Positions 6,671-12,824 of a stretch of 14,810 nucleotides of DNA are shown here, piece by piece. The stretch spans positions 1-14,810 of the forward strand of contig JAKPUV010000766.1 of assembly GCA_029554925.1 (NCBI GenBank). The letters are read 5' to 3'. The DNA comes from Candidatus Hydrogenedentota bacterium. Its GTDB lineage: Bacteria; Hydrogenedentota; Hydrogenedentia; Hydrogenedentales; CAITNO01. Positions within the stretch are counted from its first letter, which is position 1. Each line of letters opens with the position of its first letter. Under the pieces are notes generated by a model. The model was given only the letters and a program-made list of their open reading frames with translations, ran no database searches and had not been told where the DNA came from. The position numbers were made by a program, and so were the translations under genes.

Positions 6671-8005
6671 ATGAATGCGACACTCTTGCTGGGAATGTCC
6701 CTGCTGGCCGTGCTGGGGGCCGATGCCGCCGTCCTGCCGGTCATCGTGACCGGCCCCTGGACGTTGGAAACCGGAGCCGCCGTCCTGGACTTGGGCGGCA
6801 AGACCCTGGAGATTTCCGGCCCGGCGGCGTTTGAGATCGCCCCGCCAACACGCGAGACCGTGCGGGGCGAGGCGTATGCGGGCATCCCCGTGTTCAACCC
6901 GAAGGCCGGGGGATGGATGAAGGGCGCGCGTTTGAAACCCCTCATTGCCGAGGAGTGCACCGCCACGGGCGCGCTCGTGCCGGACAGCCTGCGCCTGAAG
7001 CCCGCGCCGGACGCGGACACGGCGTTCACCCGCGGCGTGGACTATGACCTGGACCCCTTCTGGGGCACCTTCGGGCGGCTGGACGGCGGCGCGATCCGCG
7101 AGGGGCAGACGGTCTATGCGGACTACGAATACACGCTCAGCCGTCTGGACAGCATTGCGGCGGACGCGAACGGAGCGCTGCGGCTGGTGGCGGGGGCGCC
7201 CGCCCCCGCGCTGGCCCTGCCGCCCGCGCTGAATCCCGGCGAGACGGCAGTGGTGAACGTGTTTGTCCCGGCGGGCTGCACCGCCCTCACGGACGAGAAC
7301 CTGTACCCCGTGGACTGTGCCCCGTCCCCCGCAGAAGCGGAAGCGACGGCGGAGACGCTGCTCCCCAAGACGCTGGCGAAACTGCGCGCCGGCGAACCGC
7401 TCACGGTGGTGGCCTTCGGCGACAGCGTCACCAACGGCGGCGGCGTGGGCGACCGCACGGAGCTTTGGTACCAGAACGTCTTCGTGGCGCGGCTGAAGGA
7501 ACGGTTTCCGAAGGCGGAGATCACCCTGCACAACGCGGCGTGGCCCGGCGGCCACAGCAAGGGCTATCTGGAGGCCCCCGCCGGGGGCACCTATGATTTC
7601 CAGCGCGACGTGCTCGACCGGAAGCCCGACCTCGTCACCGTCGAGTTCGTGAACGACGCCTACCTCGACGAGGAGGCGGTGCAGGCCCATTACGCGGGCC
7701 TCCTCGCCCGGCTCCACGGCGCCGGCGCGGAGGTCATCCTCATCACCCCGCACCTCGTGCGGCCCGACTGGCTCAAGACGGACACACTGAAAGTCGCGGA
7801 GGATCCCCGGCCCTATGTGCGCGGACTGCGCCGCTTCGCCGCGGAGAACCAAGTCGCCCTCGCCGACGCGTCGCGTCGGTGGTGCCGCCTGCATGCGCAG
7901 GGGCTTCCGTACACCACCCTGCTCGCCAACGCCATCAACCACCCCGACGCGCGCGGCCAGGCCCTCTTTGCCGATGCGCTCATGGCGCTCTTCCCCGGCG
8001 GCTGA
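6671..8005 (+). CDS. Secreted SGNH/GDSL-type hydrolase with an N-terminal domain of unknown family
   Basis: A 444-residue protein. The ATG at 6671 is preceded by GGAGGA at 6 nt spacing and opens a Sec-type signal peptide (MNATLLLGMSLLAVLGADA), so the enzyme is probably exported. Residues about 20-230 form a domain I do not recognise, rich in short beta-like segments, with RGVDYDLDPFWGTFGRLDGG in the middle. The SGNH domain follows: block I FGDSVTNGGG with nucleophile Ser252, the Gly/Asn blocks in HNAAWPGGHS, VEFVNDAY with Asn328-Asp329 (block III), and NHPDARG with His424 (block V). The usual catalytic Asp three residues before the His is Ala421; Asn423 is adjacent. SGNH enzymes hydrolyse esters, often acetyl groups on polysaccharides or lipids; the substrate here is unknown. 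It stands alone, divergent from the exporter operon. Confidence 0.85.
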   Translation: MNATLLLGMSLLAVLGADAAVLPVIVTGPWTLETGAAVLDLGGKTLEISGPAAFEIAPPTRETVRGEAYAGIPVFNPKAGGWMKGARLKPLIAEECTATGALVPDSLRLKPAPDADTAFTRGVDYDLDPFWGTFGRLDGGAIREGQTVYADYEYTLSRLDSIAADANGALRLVAGAPAPALALPPALNPGETAVVNVFVPAGCTALTDENLYPVDCAPSPAEAEATAETLLPKTLAKLRAGEPLTVVAFGDSVTNGGGVGDRTELWYQNVFVARLKERFPKAEITLHNAAWPGGHSKGYLEAPAGGTYDFQRDVLDRKPDLVTVEFVNDAYLDEEAVQAHYAGLLARLHGAGAEVILITPHLVRPDWLKTDTLKVAEDPRPYVRGLRRFAAENQVALADASRRWCRLHAQGLPYTTLLANAINHPDARGQALFADALMALFPGG

Positions 8006-8010
8006 GCCGA

Positions 8011-8037
8011 GGGGCGGGTGGGCACAACGCCCGCCCC
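8011..8037 (+). terminator. Terminator-like hairpin after the SGNH hydrolase gene
   Basis: GGGGCGGG (8011-8018) and CCCGCCCC (8030-8037) form a perfect 8 bp stem with an 11 nt loop, beginning 5 bp after the SGNH stop codon. The T-rich tail (TGTGTTTT) is 7-14 nt further on rather than immediate, so it is not a textbook intrinsic terminator. Confidence 0.45.
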
Positions 8038-8135
8038 GGAAGGGTGTGTTTTCCCCGCCCACGATTCAACCCGCGCAGAAAGACCCGTGCCCGCCGCGCC
8101 AACAGCATCGTTTCCGCAAGCGGTATCCTGCCGCG

Positions 8136-8189
8136 CCGAAAAAGAACCCGCGCATGAGTCCGGCACCATGGGATGCGGGACGCATGCGC
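8136..8189 (-). terminator. Terminator-like hairpin plus T-tract after the MBL-fold gene
   Basis: On the minus strand GCGCATGCGTCC (8189-8178) pairs with GGACTCATGCGC (8161-8150), 12 bp with one mismatch and a 16 nt loop. GGGTTCTTTTT follows directly. The hairpin starts about 43 nt beyond the MBL-fold stop codon. The stem-then-T layout is that of an intrinsic terminator, though the loop is large. The interval 8006-8231 otherwise shows no gene. Confidence 0.45.
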
Positions 8190-8231
8190 GGGGAAAAGGC
8201 GGGGCGTTCGAGATGCCTGTTGCGCGCCTTC

Positions 8232-9449
8232 CTACGCCTCAAAGAGCTCCGGCGGAATGCAGCTGTTCAGCAGTTCGTCGCTCAACTGCGCCGTCGGGGA
8301 CGGGAACATGGGCGGTGCCAGGGTCGCCGGATCGTACACGGTCGGCTTGGCGTACCACGCCCAATCGTCTATTTCGGCCCTGCGCTGGCGGATTTCGTCC
8401 TTTGAGACGTTGATGACCAGCAGGTCCGTGGCGATGGCCACCGGCCCGTCGTGGAAATCGCCGATGTCTTTCAGGGCCGGGCCGATGGTGTCCCTGTTGA
8501 CCTGGAAGTGGGTGGCCACGCCCAGCCTCGGCTTGGTCTGGCTGAAGATGTAGCCCATCGCCCTCTGGGGCGTGTGCGAGGAGTCCTGCACCGCGCGGGC
8601 GTAGGCAACGGCCTGCGGCCAGGAGGGGTCGTCCTCCGTGAGCCCGCTATTCTTGGCCGCCCAAACCTCCGGCGGCACAACCATCTCATGAATCAGCACG
8701 TCCACCCCGCTGGCCATCTCCAGCATGTAGTTGTTCGGCTTTGTGTCGCCGCTGAACACCATGGACATGCCGTTCCAGTCGAGCCGGTAGCTGACGGACC
8801 CGTTCCGGCAGTGGACGGCGGGGAAGTGGGTGATGGTGACGCCTGTATGGGGGTTGTCGTAGGCAACGCCGCCGACGGACATGTAGGGGAGCTCATGGGC
8901 GACGATGTCGAAGCCGTCCCCCTGGCCTATGGTGCCCGTGCGGCCGAAACTGAAACTGAGGGCGTGCCAGCGCATCAACTTGTAAAGGTTGTCGCAAAAC
9001 GCCTCGGTGCCCATGTCGGGCGTGTCGCCCGAGGGTCCGAAGATGTGGAGAGGCGTCTTCCGGTCCTGCGAGGGGCCGAAGCAGTAAATCGTGATGATGT
9101 CGCTGGTGTGGTCCCCGTGCAGGTGCGTCAGAAACACCTTGTCCATCCGCGCCGGGGTTATTCCCATGGCGTTGTACTTGGAGCTGACCCCGGAACCGCA
9201 GTCAAACACAAAGCTGTCGCCGCTGCCCACCTCCACAAACACGCTGTTGCATTCCTGCTTCTGGCGGGGAACCACCGATGTCCCCAGGAACGTGATGCGC
9301 ATCTCGTCTGCCTTCAGCTCCTCGCCGATGGGAAAACGTGGCAGCGGGCAGCCCTCCGGGCACCCCGTCAATCCCGCACCCATCGCCATGCCGCCCGCGC
9401 CCAGCGCCGACATCTTCAATGCGTCCCGCCGCGTGAATTTGGTGGACAT
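8232..9449 (-). CDS. Tat-exported MBL-fold metallohydrolase, predicted lipoprotein
   Basis: A 405-residue protein. The ATG at 9449 gives an N-terminus with a twin-arginine motif TRRDALK (6-12), a Gly/Ala/Met hydrophobic stretch and a lipobox LTGC with Cys30, so it should be folded in the cytoplasm, exported by Tat and lipid-anchored. The longer frame upstream adds 44 residues that would bury this signal. The body is a metallo-beta-lactamase fold of the RNase Z/arylsulfatase kind: THLHGDH with His109, His111, Asp113 and His114, then His213 in AVHC, Asp235 in SGDT and His314 in ATHF, a complete two-zinc set. Tat export fits cytoplasmic metal loading. It hydrolyses an unknown ester, phosphoester or lactone; the extracytoplasmic site argues against tRNA processing. 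It is alone in its transcription unit, convergent with the SGNH gene. Confidence 0.88.
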   Translation of the reverse strand: MSTKFTRRDALKMSALGAGGMAMGAGLTGCPEGCPLPRFPIGEELKADEMRITFLGTSVVPRQKQECNSVFVEVGSGDSFVFDCGSGVSSKYNAMGITPARMDKVFLTHLHGDHTSDIITIYCFGPSQDRKTPLHIFGPSGDTPDMGTEAFCDNLYKLMRWHALSFSFGRTGTIGQGDGFDIVAHELPYMSVGGVAYDNPHTGVTITHFPAVHCRNGSVSYRLDWNGMSMVFSGDTKPNNYMLEMASGVDVLIHEMVVPPEVWAAKNSGLTEDDPSWPQAVAYARAVQDSSHTPQRAMGYIFSQTKPRLGVATHFQVNRDTIGPALKDIGDFHDGPVAIATDLLVINVSKDEIRQRRAEIDDWAWYAKPTVYDPATLAPPMFPSPTAQLSDELLNSCIPPELFEA

Positions 9450-9508
9450 TTTCCGACCGATCCTTTCCTGGTTGTCTTGGGTTCTTTGCGGCGGTCTGCC
9501 CCCCGGTG

Positions 9509-9526
9509 CCACAAGGCCCCACAAGG
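9509..9526. repeat. Two phased direct repeats CCACAAGG upstream of the MBL-fold gene
   Basis: The 8-mer CCACAAGG occurs at 9509-9516 and again at 9519-9526, a 10 bp period that puts both copies on the same helical face. They lie 60-77 bp upstream of the MBL-fold ATG, where a transcription factor dimer could bind. I saw no clear -35/-10 pair for this gene, so its promoter is undefined. Confidence 0.35.
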
Positions 9527-9669
9527 GCAGGCCCGCCCGTTTCGGCCTGATGATGTTGGCCTGTCCGCCGGGCGGAAACACCGCGTGTCGCGCGCCGGCA
9601 ACGTCCCCAAGTGCGGGTCAATGATAGCCAATGCGGGGAGGCTTTGTATGCAGAGGGAATCACCGGCGC

Positions 9670-9695
9670 GTTTGCGGGGGAAATCCCCCGCAAAC
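9670..9695 (-). terminator. Perfect 11 bp hairpin directly after the response regulator gene
   Basis: GTTTGCGGGGG (9670-9680) and CCCCCGCAAAC (9685-9695) form a perfect 11 bp stem with a 4 nt AAAT loop, starting 2 nt after the response regulator stop codon. No T-tract follows on either strand, so it may act as an mRNA 3' stabiliser or a Rho-assisted or U-less terminator. The region from here to 9449 contains no gene that I can support. Confidence 0.55.
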
Positions 9696-9697
9696 CC

Positions 9698-10357
9698 CTA
9701 TGCCTGGCCGTTCCGCAGGTGCTGGATGGCATGCTGCCGGAGCGCGCGCATGCCCTCCAATCCCATTTTCACCTGGATGCGCGCGAAATAGGACTCCACT
9801 GTGCGTGTGCTGATGCCCAAAGCGTCGGCGATTTCCGTGGTGCCCGCGCCCCCGCCCAGCAGGCCGTACACCTGCCGCTCCTGGCTGCTTAGCCCGTCCC
9901 GCACCTCTCCGGAACGCCTGTCCGCAGCATGGTCGGCCAGGGCGACGGCCGCCCTCGGACTGACGAAGCGGCGGCCTGCGGCCACTTCGGTGATGGCGCG
10001 GACGAGCACCCCATGCACCTCCCGTTTTGTGACATAGCCGCGCGCCCCCGCGGCAAAGGCGGCCCCCACATGCTGTCCATCCTCGTGCATTGAGTAGGCA
10101 AGGCACGGAACAGCCAGGGAGCAGAGTTCGGCTATGAGCGAAGCGCCGTCCTCTTCGCCCAGCGACAGGTCCACCAGCGCCACATCGGGCCGGTGCGCCG
10201 CCGCACAGGCCAGCGCCTCCGAGCGGGAGTCGGCCTCCGCGCAAACGGCGACGCCCTCCGGCTCCAAGAGGAGCGCAAGCCCCTGGCGGACCGCCGGATG
10301 GTCATCCACAATCATGACGCGGACGTACACTTCGCGCGCCTCCGGGTCAGAATGCAT
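9698..10357 (-). CDS. NarL/FixJ-type response regulator with LuxR-type HTH
   Basis: A 219-residue cytoplasmic two-component response regulator. The receiver domain (about 12-128) has the acidic pair Asp18-Asp19, phospho-acceptor Asp63 in LVDLSLGEEDG, Ser89 in the Thr/Ser switch position and Lys111 in GYVTKRE. The C-terminal LuxR/GerE helix-turn-helix (about 155-215) reads LSSQERQVYGLLGGGAGTTE followed by IADALGISTRTVESYFARI, the classic DNA-binding segment. The ATG at 10357 has AAGGAG at 7 nt spacing, placed inside the histidine kinase gene; the two genes overlap by 11 bp, so they are co-translated and almost certainly partners. Its targets are not proven; the divergent transporter operon is the natural candidate. 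Confidence 0.95.
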   Translation of the reverse strand: MHSDPEAREVYVRVMIVDDHPAVRQGLALLLEPEGVAVCAEADSRSEALACAAAHRPDVALVDLSLGEEDGASLIAELCSLAVPCLAYSMHEDGQHVGAAFAAGARGYVTKREVHGVLVRAITEVAAGRRFVSPRAAVALADHAADRRSGEVRDGLSSQERQVYGLLGGGAGTTEIADALGISTRTVESYFARIQVKMGLEGMRALRQHAIQHLRNGQA

Positions 10358-11714
10358 GGCCGGACTCCTTTTCGTCCTGTTCCCCCCCGGGTCGGGCCGG
10401 ACCGCCCTGCGGCACCCGGCAGGTTACCCGTGTTCCGGCCCCCGGGGCGCGGTCCACGGTGAGCACGCCCCCCAGCAGGGTGGCGCGGTGGGCCATGCTG
10501 CGAAGGCCCATGCCCTCAGCCGGGCCGTCGGTGGGCGGACCCACCCCGTCGTCCTCGACCGTCAGGAGCAGTTCCGTTTCCCCGCCCAGCAGCGCCACAG
10601 AAATCCGGCCGGCGCGGGCGTGGCGGACCGCATTGCTGACAGCCTCCTGGGCAATGCGGTAAAGATGCTGCGCTGCGGCGGTGTCGGGAACATCCCCGTG
10701 TCCGACGGCCTCGAAGGAGCAGGAAATGCCGGAGGCCTCGCGCACCCGCCGGGTGAGCGCGCGCAGCGCCGTTGCCAGCGCGTCGCCCCCCGGTTCCAGC
10801 GGGCAAAGCCCCCGGGCCACGGCGCGCGCCTCGTCAATGGCCTCCCCCAGCACGGCGGAAAGCGCCGAAAGGTCGCGGGACGCCGGGATTTCGCCCCGGT
10901 CCACGCGGCGCACAAGCGCTTCGGACCGCAGCAGCGCCCCCGTAAGCTGCTGGCAGACGCCGTCATGGATTTCCTGTCCCAGGCGGCGGCGCTCGTCCTC
11001 GCCAATCCTGGCCACCTCGCACTCAAGCCGTTTGCGCGCCTCGGTCTCCCGCGCGAGAGTTTCATACGCTTTCCGGCGTTCCACGGTCTCCCTCTCAAGC
11101 CGGGAAAGCGCCTGCATGAGAAAGTGGTGGAAACGGTCCAGCAGAAACATCAGGGCAAGCATGCGCACCACCAGTACGAACCCCTGGACGGAAGCCGCAT
11201 GCCGCACGACCTCCGGCGCCGGCGGGTCCGGGGGGAGTAGTCCGGCCAGGCAGGGAAGGGAGGGCGCGTGGGGCGTCAACATCAGCACCGCCCCGCTCAG
11301 CAGCACCGCGAACCATCCCGCACGCGCGCCGAGCAGAACCAGCGTCACCAGCGGAAGGATCACCGGCATTGTGCGCATGAACAGGCCCTGGGGCAGGGCG
11401 ATGCCACCCACCACCGCCACCAAGTATCCGGCGGACAGCAGCCCCCGCGCCCGCGCCCGGTAACTGAATCGCCACGACACCGCGCAACACACACAGACGG
11501 CGTAGGCGCACGACATGGCCGCCCGCCATAATCCGGGCATGAGCGGGCCGTCTCCTGCAAACAGGTAAATCAAGGAGGGTAGGTGCAGCACCGAAATCGC
11601 GATCGAGATCACGGAGATCGCCCTGCGCCGCCACGCATCCAGCGCTTCGCTGACGGGGATGTCGCCCGCGCGTGCCGCGCGCCGGCCGCCGCCGCATGTG
11701 TCCTGTGCTGCCAT
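10347..11714 (-). CDS. Membrane-bound NarX/DegS-type sensor histidine kinase (HisKA_3)
   Basis: I chose the ATG at 11714 (455 residues); a TTG four codons upstream is less likely. The N-terminal half carries six hydrophobic segments (about 33-53, 62-80, 92-112, 116-129, 132-146, 177-194) with very short connecting loops and no recognisable periplasmic domain, so the signal is probably sensed in or at the membrane. A coiled stretch (about 203-240) leads to the dimerisation/phospho-acceptor H-box ERRRLGQEIHDGVCQQL with His250, then an HATPase_c domain: N-box around Asn361 (AQEAVSNAVRHA), D-box EDDGVG (387-392) and G-box GMGLRSM (401-407). This is the HisKA_3 type that pairs with NarL-like regulators, and the next gene is one. 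The unusual trait is the all-membrane sensor. Its ligand is unknown. Confidence 0.93.
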   Translation of the reverse strand: MAAQDTCGGGRRAARAGDIPVSEALDAWRRRAISVISIAISVLHLPSLIYLFAGDGPLMPGLWRAAMSCAYAVCVCCAVSWRFSYRARARGLLSAGYLVAVVGGIALPQGLFMRTMPVILPLVTLVLLGARAGWFAVLLSGAVLMLTPHAPSLPCLAGLLPPDPPAPEVVRHAASVQGFVLVVRMLALMFLLDRFHHFLMQALSRLERETVERRKAYETLARETEARKRLECEVARIGEDERRRLGQEIHDGVCQQLTGALLRSEALVRRVDRGEIPASRDLSALSAVLGEAIDEARAVARGLCPLEPGGDALATALRALTRRVREASGISCSFEAVGHGDVPDTAAAQHLYRIAQEAVSNAVRHARAGRISVALLGGETELLLTVEDDGVGPPTDGPAEGMGLRSMAHRATLLGGVLTVDRAPGAGTRVTCRVPQGGPARPGGEQDEKESGHAF

Positions 11715-11758
11715 TGCATCCCGCAAAACGCGCCCCGAAAGGCGGCGTAGTTGTCCCG

Positions 11759-11771
11759 TTTTCCGGGAAAA
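11759..11771. promoter_or_regulatory. Dyad near the kinase transcription start (possible operator)
   Basis: TTTTCC (11759-11764) and GGAAAA (11766-11771) form a perfect 6 bp dyad around one G. It lies at the predicted transcription start of the sensor kinase gene, where a repressor or an autoregulating response regulator could bind. This is inference from symmetry only. Confidence 0.3.
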
Positions 11772-11780
11772 GCCCTTACT

Positions 11781-11810
11781 ATTATGCCTGCATGACCCGT
11801 CCTATGATAA
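11781..11810 (-). promoter_or_regulatory. Sigma70-like promoter of the two-component operon
   Basis: On the minus strand TTATCA (11810-11805; 4 of 6) and CATAAT (11786-11781; 5 of 6) are 18 bp apart. Transcription would start near 11774, giving a leader of about 60 nt to the kinase ATG at 11714. Confidence 0.5.
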
Positions 11811-11816
11811 TCGAAG

Positions 11817-11826
11817 CCCCCCCCCC
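11817..11826. repeat. Homopolymer run of ten C
   Basis: Ten consecutive C residues lie just upstream of the kinase -35 box, between the two opposed promoters. Such runs can slip during replication and change promoter spacing, and they are also a frequent place for assembly error. Confidence 0.6.
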
Positions 11827-11952
11827 GAACCACTCTCACGCATAGGGGACATTTTCGCGCAGCGCAGGGTGCTGATCCCCATGCGGTGGGGGCGGGGGAT
11901 GACGCGCTGACTCGCACAAAGGGATATGGACCGATTTCAGCGTGCGCGCAGT

Positions 11953-11981
11953 TTGACATCATAGCGTTCAGCGGGTATCTT
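11953..11981 (+). promoter_or_regulatory. Sigma70-like promoter of the amino-acid-type ABC transporter operon
   Basis: A perfect TTGACA (11953-11958), 17 bp, then TATCTT (11976-11981; 4 of 6). Transcription should begin near 11988, giving a leader of about 48 nt that contains the hairpin at 12004-12022. A full-consensus -35 in this G+C-rich context is unlikely to be chance. Confidence 0.65.
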
Positions 11982-12003
11982 TTCGCAGCGTTGTTTTGCG
12001 AGC

Positions 12004-12022
12004 GCCCCCGGTCTGCGGGGGC
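12004..12022 (+). promoter_or_regulatory. Hairpin abutting the ribosome binding site of the transporter ATPase gene
   Basis: GCCCCCG (12004-12010) and CGGGGGC (12016-12022) form a perfect 7 bp G+C stem with a 5 nt loop. It ends one base before the GAGGAG ribosome binding site (12024-12029) and lies wholly in the predicted 5' leader. It may keep the site open, or hinder ribosome loading; no alternative pairing was seen that would make it a riboswitch. Confidence 0.4.
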
Positions 12023-12035
12023 AGAGGAGTCCGCC

Positions 12036-12824
12036 ATGGCAGTGTCTGAGCAGGCCGCCCCCCTCATCTCGGTGGAGCGGCTGACCAAATCTTTCGACGG
12101 GCATCCCGTGCTGCGGGATGTCACCCTCCAGATTGAGGAGGGGGACCTGGTGTCCGTCATCGGCCCGTCGGGCTGCGGCAAGACCACGCTGCTCCGGTGC
12201 ATCAACTGCCTGGAACTGCTGGACTCGGGCCGGGTGTGCGTGGCGGGGGTTGCCCTGGAGCGCCAGGACCGCCACAGCCAGCCGGACCGCCTCTTCGCGG
12301 ACCAGGCGCACCGCCTGCGCGCGGAGGTGGGCATGGTGTTCCAGTCGCTGAACCTTTTTCCGCACAAGACGATCCTGGAGAACATCATCCTCGCGCCGAT
12401 GATCGTGAAGAACGAGCCGAAGGACGCCGCTGTGGCGAACGCGCGGCGGCTGCTGGCGAAGGTGGGGCTGTCCAAGCACGAGAACCGCCACCCGCACCAG
12501 CTCTCCGGCGGGCAGCAGCAGCGCGCCGCCATCGCCCGCGCCCTCGCCATGAACCCCAAGGTCATGCTCTACGACGAGCCCACCTCGGCCCTCGACCCCG
12601 AGCTGGTGGACGAGGTGCTCCAGGTCATGCGCGACCTGGACAACGAGGGGATGACGCAGGTTGTGGTGACGCACGAGATGCGCTTCGCCCGCAACGCCTC
12701 GGACTACATCGTCTACATGGAGCACGGCGAGATCGTCGAAATCTCCGACGAGGACGAGATTTTCATCAATCCCAAGGATGACCGGACCCGCCGCTTCCTG
12801 CGGCAGTTCATGGAGACCGCCTGA
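12036..12824 (+). CDS. Polar amino acid-type ABC transporter ATP-binding protein (GlnQ-like)
   Basis: A 262-residue ATPase for a solute importer. The ATG at 12036 follows GAGGAG at 6 nt spacing; the frame is open 50 codons further upstream but that part covers the promoter. Motifs: Walker A GPSGCGKT (43-50), Q-loop Gln103 in VFQSLNLFPH (a hallmark of the GlnQ/HisP group), signature LSGGQQQR (156-163), Walker B VMLYDE (176-181) with D-loop SALDP, and H-loop His213 in VTHEM. The segment between Walker A and the Q-loop (about 73-95, QDRHSQPDRLFADQ) is about 10 residues longer than in E. coli GlnQ, as seen in HisP. Its stop overlaps the next start (TGATG), so it is translated together with the fused permease, its obvious partner. 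Confidence 0.95.
   Translation: MAVSEQAAPLISVERLTKSFDGHPVLRDVTLQIEEGDLVSVIGPSGCGKTTLLRCINCLELLDSGRVCVAGVALERQDRHSQPDRLFADQAHRLRAEVGMVFQSLNLFPHKTILENIILAPMIVKNEPKDAAVANARRLLAKVGLSKHENRHPHQLSGGQQQRAAIARALAMNPKVMLYDEPTSALDPELVDEVLQVMRDLDNEGMTQVVVTHEMRFARNASDYIVYMEHGEIVEISDEDEIFINPKDDRTRRFLRQFMETA

Larger units (their letters stand above)
11715..12035. other. 321 bp divergent intergenic region between sensor kinase and ABC transporter
   Basis: No protein gene is supported here. The region holds two opposed sigma70-like promoters, a short dyad next to the kinase start of transcription, a run of ten C residues and a hairpin before the transporter ribosome binding site, each listed separately. It is noticeably richer in A+T around 11760-11815 and 11930-11995 than the coding regions, as expected for regulatory DNA. 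Confidence 0.7.

Noticed and set aside
6611..8062. A 483-codon open frame on the minus strand opposite the SGNH hydrolase
   Set aside because: No recognisable domain and biased composition; the plus strand has a ribosome binding site, signal peptide and SGNH blocks.
8006..8231. Short open frames between the SGNH and MBL-fold genes
   Set aside because: They run into the flanking genes in other frames, lack ribosome binding sites and overlap two terminator-like hairpins.
9564..9576. The 13 bp palindrome TCCGCC-G-GGCGGA as an operator
   Set aside because: Short all-G/C palindromes are expected often at this base composition, and there is no defined promoter beside it.
8451..9791. A 446-codon open frame on the plus strand opposite the MBL-fold gene
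   Set aside because: It is a shadow of the gene with a complete HxHxDH metal site; it also runs over the hairpin at 9670-9695.
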